The notes under the pieces are model-generated. The model searched no databases. It was not told the origin of the DNA and saw nothing but the letters and a program-made list of their open reading frames with translations. Below, piece after piece: positions 18,804 to 25,800 of a stretch of 39,087 nucleotides of DNA. Made by a program: the position numbers and the translations under genes. Each line of letters starts with the position of its first letter. Position 1 is the first letter of the stretch. The stretch covers positions 1 to 39,087 of the forward strand of contig NZ_JAQOSP010000031.1 in NCBI RefSeq assembly GCF_030068475.1, given 5' to 3'. The DNA comes from Roseofilum acuticapitatum BLCC-M154. GTDB taxonomy: Bacteria; Cyanobacteriota; Cyanobacteriia; Cyanobacteriales; Desertifilaceae.

Positions 18804-18960
18804 CTCTATGATTAAGGTTTAAGATTTCCACCCCTACCACTTGATTATGTTCATTATAATCTAAGATGATCCCTGGCTTTACTTCTTCAGATTCAATAAT
18901 CGTTGAATTATCAAGTCGTAAATAAAGAGCATCAGATTGTTCATCAAATTGGATTTTCAT
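18778..18960 (-). CDS. DUF2283 family protein (probable antitoxin-like partner)
   Basis: From ATG 18960 the product is 60 residues and matches the DUF2283 pattern: MKIQFDEQSDALYLRLDNS, GIILDYNEHNQVVGVEILN. AAGGA lies a normal distance before this ATG, so I prefer it to an upstream in-frame start at 19008. DUF2283 genes often follow DUF4258 genes and are regarded as toxin-antitoxin-like pairs. Here the upstream partner survives only as its last 30 codons, overlapping this start by ATGA. The last residues (VISSPDKG) come from the inserted repeat, so the native C-terminus is lost. Probably an orphan, possibly decaying. Confidence 0.75.
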   Translation of the reverse strand: MKIQFDEQSDALYLRLDNSTIIESEEVKPGIILDYNEHNQVVGVEILNLNHRVISSPDKG

Positions 18961-19049
18961 AGTCGATTCCTTTGAGTCCGATCGAAATAAACAGTGATAA
19001 TACGCCAAGGCTCTGTTGTTGGATTATTAACATCCTCGATCAATACAAA
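18957..19049 (-). pseudogene. C-terminal remnant of a DUF4258-like protein
   Basis: The frame reads FVLIEDVNNPTTEPWRIITV then YFDRTQRNRL and a stop whose TGA overlaps the DUF2283 start (ATGA). The WRIITVYF pattern and the pairing with DUF2283 resemble DUF4258 proteins, but the fragment is only 30 codons long, so the family is tentative. Its upstream part is missing where the sequence joins sfsA at 19048/19049. Confidence 0.5.
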
Positions 19050-19749
19050 GTTCGGCTAAACCCAGATACTCGATCCCTTCTGGAGTGACGGAAAAGCGAC
19101 AGGGGAGAATTTCCACTCCTTTGGCGATCGCCTGACGCAACAGCTCCCCATAGACGCGATCGGCACAGTCTCCAGGGGAAAACTGCTCACAATCGGCGCG
19201 ATTGATGAAATAGAGCATCACCGCTCTGGCTTTTGGGGGCAGTTCCATCAACTCCCGTAAATGCTTTTGACCGCGATCGGTGACGGTATCGGGAAATAAA
19301 GCCAACCCATTTTTTGCCCAAGTCGTATTCTTAACTTCCACATAAATCGGCGGATCTCCAGTCAGCACAAAATCCACTCGACTGCGCCGATCTTGACCAT
19401 AAACGACTTCAGTTTTTAGGCTTTCATAATCTTTTAATTCGGGAAAAATGCGCTGCTCCAGAGCTAATTTAATCACCCGATTCGGCAAGCTTGTATTCAC
19501 CCCCACCCAAATTGGTTCCGGTTTCTGTAATTGAATCATTTCCCAAGTGTAAGCCAACTTACGCTTGGGATTATCATGATAAGACACTTGCACCGGAGCG
19601 CCAATTTCACACACATCCGTCATGGGCCCCGTGTTGGGACAATGGGCCGTAATTAACTCCCCTGTTTCCAACTCAATATCGGCTAAAAACCGTTTATAGC
19701 GACGTTTGAGGATACCCGGAAATAGGGGAGGATAGGAATATAAAGACAT
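19027..19749 (-). CDS. sfsA: SfsA family DNA-binding protein/nuclease, with replaced C-terminus
   Basis: The 240-residue product matches SfsA (sugar fermentation stimulation protein), a family with an N-terminal OB-like domain and a C-terminal nuclease-like domain. Visible blocks are LKRRYKRFLADIEL, TAHCPNTGPM, NRVIKLALEQ, RRSRVDFVLTGD and YVEVKNTTWAKNGLALFPDT, which holds the acidic/Lys nuclease-type residues. The last six residues CIDRGC are not SfsA-like: they read out of frame into a foreign insert, and the native tail lies 438 bases further on. Only the extreme end is affected, so function may survive. It follows the solute-binding protein gene by 8 bases, suggesting one transcript. Confidence 0.9.
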   Translation of the reverse strand: MSLYSYPPLFPGILKRRYKRFLADIELETGELITAHCPNTGPMTDVCEIGAPVQVSYHDNPKRKLAYTWEMIQLQKPEPIWVGVNTSLPNRVIKLALEQRIFPELKDYESLKTEVVYGQDRRSRVDFVLTGDPPIYVEVKNTTWAKNGLALFPDTVTDRGQKHLRELMELPPKARAVMLYFINRADCEQFSPGDCADRVYGELLRQAIAKGVEILPCRFSVTPEGIEYLGLAELCIDRGC

Positions 19750-19757
19750 TCTCTAGC

Positions 19758-20627
19758 TTAACTACACTTATCCATGGCGGCGATCGTCACATCAATATAA
19801 GGAGAAGTAACCCCAACTAAATTGGTCAGCAGATCGGTAATAATATTTCTGGAATCTCCTGCGGCAATAAACCGATTAACCCTTTGTCTCCATTCCTCAT
19901 CATGGGAGGGCAAAATCATCCCATAGCCAATACAGGTCAAGGGTTGATCGGGTAAGAGGCTATATTGTCCATAGGATAACCCTTGTCTTTCGGCTTCTCC
20001 GACTAACAAAATCCCATCACTCGCAAAAGCATCAATGGTTGCGGACATGGCATCGCGAACCGCTTGTTGCCTACCTTGATTTCCGGTATAAGGAACAGCC
20101 GTAGCCAGTTGATAGCGACTTTCGATAAATTGGCGCGTCAAAGTATTATCTAAGACCCCAATATCTAAGCCTTCTAGAAATCCCGAAGGTTTGAATAAAA
20201 TGCGAGTTTGAGGACGCATTAAAAAATAGGTTCCGGTGATGAAAAATCTGAACGAATACTGGGTTCCTTGGGGGGGACTGGTGCTAATTGTATTGGGGCC
20301 ACATTCTAAATGAGTGAGTCCATCTCTGACGCTGCGATAGCGACCATTGGGGGAAGATTCATTGAGGGTAGATTCAACCATTTGGAGTTCAATGGTGCGG
20401 TCTAATTCTTGTTCTAGCTCCTCAGTGAAAGACTCCATCATCTGTAAGCATAGTCCTTTCCATTCTCCAGATTCCATATAGCCAAAAGGAGCGGCATCTT
20501 TACGAATGCCGACTTTTAAGGTTCCGGTATTTCTAATTTCTTCGAGAATTTCTTGGGCTGGACTGGCTCCAGCCGTTGTTAAAAGGATACCGAAGCTGGC
20601 GGCGATCGCTGCTATTTTCTTGAACAT
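19758..20627 (-). CDS. Periplasmic amino-acid-type solute-binding protein (SBP_bac_3)
   Basis: The 289-residue product has a signal peptide (MFKKIAAIAASFGILLTTAG, cleaved near ASPAQ), then ILEEIRNTGTLKVGIRKDAAPFGY, the classic start of family 3 solute-binding domains. It binds a small polar solute in the periplasm for an ABC transporter or a receptor. The later blocks (IGVLDNTLTRQFIES and AFASDGILLVGEAERQG) are typical hinge and second-lobe elements. No permease or ATPase gene is adjacent, so it is an orphan binding protein whose ligand is unknown. It heads a likely two-gene unit with sfsA. Confidence 0.85.
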   Translation of the reverse strand: MFKKIAAIAASFGILLTTAGASPAQEILEEIRNTGTLKVGIRKDAAPFGYMESGEWKGLCLQMMESFTEELEQELDRTIELQMVESTLNESSPNGRYRSVRDGLTHLECGPNTISTSPPQGTQYSFRFFITGTYFLMRPQTRILFKPSGFLEGLDIGVLDNTLTRQFIESRYQLATAVPYTGNQGRQQAVRDAMSATIDAFASDGILLVGEAERQGLSYGQYSLLPDQPLTCIGYGMILPSHDEEWRQRVNRFIAAGDSRNIITDLLTNLVGVTSPYIDVTIAAMDKCS

Positions 20628-20755
20628 TACCGTTATTTATTTTCGGAATAACCTGACGAGCTAGATTATCCTGAAATCCGGTTTTTGTCAATTGGTAGAC
20701 TGTAAAGGGAGTTGAGGCTGCCTAGGCTGAAGCGAATTCTGTAGCAAATTAATCA

Positions 20756-22258
20756 TTATTGCCGATCAAACAAATAAAGCATTCCTCGAATAAATAGAGC
20801 AACGATCGCTGTTGTTAGGATCGTCATGACTGTAGAAATTGCTGGAGTGAGCCAAGGATCTGTAACACCCATATCTAATAAATATGGACTGAGTAAATGT
20901 TGTTTAGCATCATTTTCCTCAGTAGCAGCAACAGTGGGTACAACAACAATAGGAAATTGTTCTGAAACAGAAGCAACGATTGAGCCAACAGCTAATGCAG
21001 TTCCCCAAATCGCAACTTGATGTTGAAATGCGCGATCGCGCTGTGCTTGATCGGTTTCTACCAGAACACGCAAAGATTCAATAGAGTTCATCAATCCTTC
21101 GAGGAGTTGACTTCCTGGAGTAAAATTATCATAATCCACCTGTGTTTGTACTAGGTACTGTTCTTGGACAATTTTAGAAAATTTATCTAAAAAATTCAAA
21201 TCTGTACAATTATTGTTAGCATGTGTTGGCAGGAAAATCAGTGAAGGGGTATTGTTAAGTAATTGTTGTCGAATTGTATGCAGCCTTTTATTATAATTTT
21301 TCAAGTTTACTTCTATAGTCTTGATTTGATACTGGAATTTAGCTCCGTGCATAGTATACATGGATTGAGTCCGTTGAGCTTGCCCTAAAATTGATTGTAT
21401 TTTTTTGAGGTCAACCTTTTTTCTACTAGCCAATTCCATCTCTTGTATACTTTGGTTAATACAAATAAAGTCTTGATTAATCAATTCTTTAAGGTATCGA
21501 CTCTGCCCATAAGACCACATTATTTTTGAGCGATATGAAAACAAAGTCATCCAATCTGTCACATAAGTCACTGCTTTTTTAGCAGATTTTTTATCTGGGT
21601 ATAAGGCAATTATAACGTGGATATTTTTTTGTATTTGTGTAAGAAGTGGTGGCTTCTCAGTTTTTAGATTAATTGAACGTTCTGGCATTGTTAATTCATA
21701 ATTCCAAAGTTCAAAAACATAACCGCCATGTAAGCGTCCTTCTCCACCTTTGGATAAATCTTCATCCCAGTTACCATTGGGGATGAGATATGAATAGCAT
21801 AATTTGGCAAGCTCTCTCGGACTTTGATTACTTTCGTTTGGTAGTTCACCTGAAATCATCCAAGTTTGTCCTAATGTAGCAGCTTGACCCTTTAATTCTC
21901 GTTCAATATAGTCTTTGAGCGTTTTCACAAAATTGACAGGAAGTGGATCAGTTTGATTGGTAGAAGAGCAATTGAACAACAATCCATAAGTGTCACTAAG
22001 ACGCACCGGATAATAGCATCGTTCAATGTAACCATCATTTCCTCCAAATTTTGAAATTGGTGGGTCTAATAAAGGATCATATTTAGCTTCAAAAGCAGTA
22101 TCTTTATTGAATAATATTGTATGCAGCTTCTCAGGAAGCTTGGCTTGGAATAAATTTCGATTATCCTGTATTTCAGATAAATCTTCTCCTAAACCATTGC
22201 GAAGATCGTACAAATATAAATCAAGTGTAGGATAAATAATGTTGCCAAATGATAACAC
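20756..22258 (-). CDS. Helical protein with two C-terminal membrane segments, unknown; partner of the caspase-RSH gene
   Basis: The 500-residue product has a soluble mixed N-terminal region (1 to about 240, starting MLSFGNIIYPTLDLYLYDLR), a long helical/coiled-coil region (about 250-410), and two hydrophobic segments near the end (about 412-440 and 470-494) separated by about 35 residues. The layout of a long helical stalk with two C-terminal membrane helices recalls CorA-like or membrane-effector proteins, but no CorA GMN-type motif is seen. It is the second gene of an operon, 17 bases after the 168-residue gene, and divergent from the giant caspase-STAND-RSH gene. A role as membrane effector or anchor of that protein is inference from position only. 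Confidence 0.75.
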   Translation of the reverse strand: MLSFGNIIYPTLDLYLYDLRNGLGEDLSEIQDNRNLFQAKLPEKLHTILFNKDTAFEAKYDPLLDPPISKFGGNDGYIERCYYPVRLSDTYGLLFNCSSTNQTDPLPVNFVKTLKDYIERELKGQAATLGQTWMISGELPNESNQSPRELAKLCYSYLIPNGNWDEDLSKGGEGRLHGGYVFELWNYELTMPERSINLKTEKPPLLTQIQKNIHVIIALYPDKKSAKKAVTYVTDWMTLFSYRSKIMWSYGQSRYLKELINQDFICINQSIQEMELASRKKVDLKKIQSILGQAQRTQSMYTMHGAKFQYQIKTIEVNLKNYNKRLHTIRQQLLNNTPSLIFLPTHANNNCTDLNFLDKFSKIVQEQYLVQTQVDYDNFTPGSQLLEGLMNSIESLRVLVETDQAQRDRAFQHQVAIWGTALAVGSIVASVSEQFPIVVVPTVAATEENDAKQHLLSPYLLDMGVTDPWLTPAISTVMTILTTAIVALFIRGMLYLFDRQ

Positions 22259-22275
22259 GATTAATCTCCCATTGT

Positions 22276-22782
22276 TTATTTATAACGGCTCTTGAAATAA
22301 TTCAATACTTTTTGTAATCTAGAAAGCTTCTTAACACTCTGCTCTGGATGAGGAGTATCTAAAATTTTCAGCGAAGAATTGATCAGTTCTTGGGTTGAAC
22401 GATCGTGTTGAACGGCAGAGGGCTTTGTCCTTGCTAAATCGCTAAAATGACTAAAGTTTTTAGGTTCATTACTCTCAGAAGGGATGGCTTGTTCAACTGC
22501 CGCTAAAGTTGGCCATGGGAGGATTTCATAGCAATTCTCAAGCTGAGTTATAGATTCTTGATATAACTCCTGTAATGTCGAATTTCCTGTCATAAATGTT
22601 TCTATATCTTGCTCAATAAGAACCCAAGGATCTACATCAGAATCTACATCGCACTCAGATACATACATGAGTGTTTCCGAGATATCTGCTAAAGCAGCAC
22701 ATTCTTCAGGCTTTAGGTTTTCTTCATATTTGAAGAGAGCTAAGAGTAGGGCACGTAAAGTATTTTTAACAGAAGTAGCCAT
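22276..22782 (-). CDS. Acidic 168-residue protein, unknown; first gene of the divergent operon
   Basis: The N-terminal about 90 residues look helical and acidic (LRALLLALFKYEENLKPEEC, SECDVDSDVDPWVLIEQD). The middle is a polar, probably disordered stretch (about 100-135), and the C-terminus is basic and helical (KKLSRLQKVLNYFKSRYK). There is no signal peptide or membrane segment. It shares a 59-base divergent interval with the caspase-STAND-RSH gene and is 17 bases ahead of the membrane-protein gene. Its position and small size make it a candidate adaptor, sensor or antitoxin for the large protein; the sequence itself does not show which. Confidence 0.72.
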   Translation of the reverse strand: MATSVKNTLRALLLALFKYEENLKPEECAALADISETLMYVSECDVDSDVDPWVLIEQDIETFMTGNSTLQELYQESITQLENCYEILPWPTLAAVEQAIPSESNEPKNFSHFSDLARTKPSAVQHDRSTQELINSSLKILDTPHPEQSVKKLSRLQKVLNYFKSRYK

Positions 22783-22841
22783 GACCCAGATAGTGAATTT
22801 ATGCTTAGAGTATACCTATTCTGATTGTACTCGTTTCAGCA
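22783..22841. promoter_or_regulatory. Shared divergent promoter region of the caspase-RSH module
   Basis: These 59 bases separate the two divergent transcription units, so both promoters must lie here or overlap the starts. On the minus strand TATACT (complement of 22809-22814) is a plausible -10 box. No clear -35 box or strong ribosome-binding site was seen for either side. Confidence 0.4.
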
Positions 22842-25800
22842 ATGATGAAGCGCAAAGCTCTGGTAATTGGGATTAATCGCTATCCTCTGTTAAGGGATAA
22901 CCGTAACCAACGCAAAGACCTCTCTACACCTGCCACAGATGCGGAAGCGATCGCTCAATGGTTGGAAAACCATGGAAATTTTGATGTAAAACGATTTCCA
23001 TGCACCATCAACCCTTATCAAGTAGACCCCCGTCCAGCTAGAGTTTGGAGAGCAGAAGACTTAAAAGAGGCTATTGAAGCTCTCTTCAACCCCCCTCCAG
23101 GAGAAATGCCTGATACAGCACTCCTGTTTTTTGCTGGTCACGGATTGCGGAAACCTAGCTCAGAAGAGGTCGAGGTCTTTTTAGCAACCAGCGATGTGTA
23201 TCCAGATCGAGATCGGTGGGGAATTTCCCTAGAGTGGTTACGCGAACGCCTCGATCATAGCCCTGTAAGACAGCAAATTGTGTGGCTAGATTGCTGCTTT
23301 AGTGGCCAATTCTGCAATATTAAACGGCCTAATCTAGAGATAGATAGAGATCGTTTTTTTGTGACAGCCTGCCATTCGTTTGAGTTAGCCCGTGAGGATT
23401 CTGAAGGAAAGCATGGAGAATTGAGCAAGGCATTATTACATTTACTTGAGGAGGCACAAGCAACAGGCCAAACAGTAACCAGTTTGACTTTGGGAAGTCA
23501 ACTTCATGAATATACCAAAAAGTTAGGAGCAGCACAACAGAAGCCAGTATCCAAGTTTTCGGGTGGACAGATTACCCTAATGGAGGCTAAAAAGCAAAGC
23601 AATAATCAAGAATCCTCATTTGGGCCACCGGATTATGAAAAATTCTATGGTAGACGCAAAGAGTTAGAAGAGCTTAAAACAGATGTTCATAACAATCGTG
23701 TCGTTGTGATGTGGGGTGAGTCAGGGGTAGGGAAAACTTGGTTAACTGCCGAGCTTGCCAAGCAACTAAGCACTGATTATCAAGTATGTTGGATAGACGA
23801 ATATCCAGAAGAGTTCACCATTGAGGATTTTTTGTTACAAGTCAATGATTTTTTAAAAGAAAATAATGAGTTGGGATTTAATACAACTTACGAAGAAAAT
23901 AAGATTAATAACCAGAGTAAGATTGATAGGCTTGTTAATTTTCTGGGAAAAACTAAAAAAGATTTTCTGTTTGTTTTTGATGGATTCCAAAGAGTACGTC
24001 AAAATAGCTTAAACGATTTTGAATTTTTTATTCAACGCTTTAGTCACAAACAATCTCAAAGCAAACTTATCCTAGTTACACATTCAGTTTTAGGACGAAA
24101 CATTACACATAGGCAAATCAAAGGATTTGAGAAGGAAGAGGTTGTCAATTACATCAAACAACATGGATGTCAAGTTCAAGGACAATGCTCTAAAAAAAAT
24201 ATAGAGGCTGTTGTTCAAGTAACAGGCGGTCATCCTTTAGCTATTGATCTCATTCTTGAATGGGTTTTTAGAGACGGAGTATCTATGCAAGATGCTCTAG
24301 ATAATATAGTCCAATATGACCAGGAAGATAGACAAGAATTAACCACACGATTGCTGAAAAAAATCAAAGATGTTTTAACGGAAGAAGAACAACATGCGTT
24401 TAGAAAACTCTCGGTATTTGAGACTCCGGTTAAGGCTTCTGCCTGGGAATATTTAGATATCCCTAAAAGAGTAAGTCAGTCTTTAATACGTCGCCGATTA
24501 CTTTCTCCAATGGATAGTGATTACTTTCAAATGCATCAACTGATTGCCCAGTTTTGGCGTAAAGAGTTACCTGAAGATGAAACTCAATTGTTACATCAAC
24601 AAGCTGCTCAATACTATTGGGATACGGCTAAACAGAGTCCTTTAGAGAGCTTAGATCGTACTACTTATCTCCAATCCTACGATCACTGGCTCAAAAATGA
24701 TGACCAGGAAAGTGCAGCACAAGTCATTAATAATCTAGTGAGTCGCATCCATGAAAAAGAAAGGCTACCTTCAGAACGGTTACCAGGGTTAACCTCCTGG
24801 TTATTAAATCTTCCAAAGGAAGTGAGTGAGAATAAACCTTGGCTCTTATTAGAGAAAGGCAGAAAATTAGAGAAAAAATTTAGCCCTGAAGAGGCTGAAC
24901 TCCTATTTCAACAATCTCATGATATTTTTAAGCAGCAACAGAATGCGCTGGGGAGATCTGTTGCTTTATTTTATGTAGGCAAAATGCGTGCTTTGAAGCA
25001 AGAACCAGAACTTGCTTTACAAGCATTACAGCAAGTTTTAGATATAGCAGAGGAAGGACAAGATATTCCGATGCAAATTCGGGCTTTAGGGAAAAAGATT
25101 GGTTGCTATATAGATATGGGTGACAAGGAAAAGGCAACTGAAGATTCTAATAATGCTGAAAAATTGGCTAGAATGCTTAACGATCAATTGGGCTTGGCAT
25201 TGATTGTATACCGAAAAGGCAGCATTGAACGTCATTGGAGTAATTATTTAGAAGCTGAACGATACTTTGTAGAAAGTGCCGAATCTTTTAAAAAATTGAA
25301 AGATGTTTATCATCAATCTAAAGCGTTGTCACGTATAGGTATTTGCCAAACATTTCAAGGGAAATTTTTAACGGCTATTGAAAATTTAAACAAAGCTATT
25401 GAAATCAAAAAAACAATTCAGGATGAACATGGATTGGCTCGTGATTATGATTATTTAGCTGATATTTATGCTCTTCAAGGAGACTTTACTACAGCCGAAA
25501 AAAATTATAATAAATCGCTGGGCATTAAAAAAGGCTGTAAGAATATGAATCCAGACACTTATGGATTGATTAAGTCATATAAAAATCTCGCTAAAATTGA
25601 ATTACTAAAGAGGGAAAATACGTTTAATCAAGCACAAGAATTTATTGGAGAGTGTCAAAAATTAATCAATCCCAACAATTCAAAAGATATTGAGCGAAAA
25701 TATATTGGTTTGAATGGATCTAAATTATGGGTAAAAGGCGATCTTGAATATAGTCAAGGTGAGTATGAAGCCGCCTTAAAAAGCTATGAAGAATCTGCTA

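Noticed and set aside
18611-19048. Insertion sequence in the sfsA tail
   Set aside because: No transposase, and the 36-bp duplication is far longer than typical IS target duplications; a repair- or recombination-type insertion fits better.
20756-22258. CorA magnesium channel
   Set aside because: Two C-terminal membrane helices after a helical stalk recall CorA, but no GMN-type motif occurs and the helices are separated by a long polar segment.
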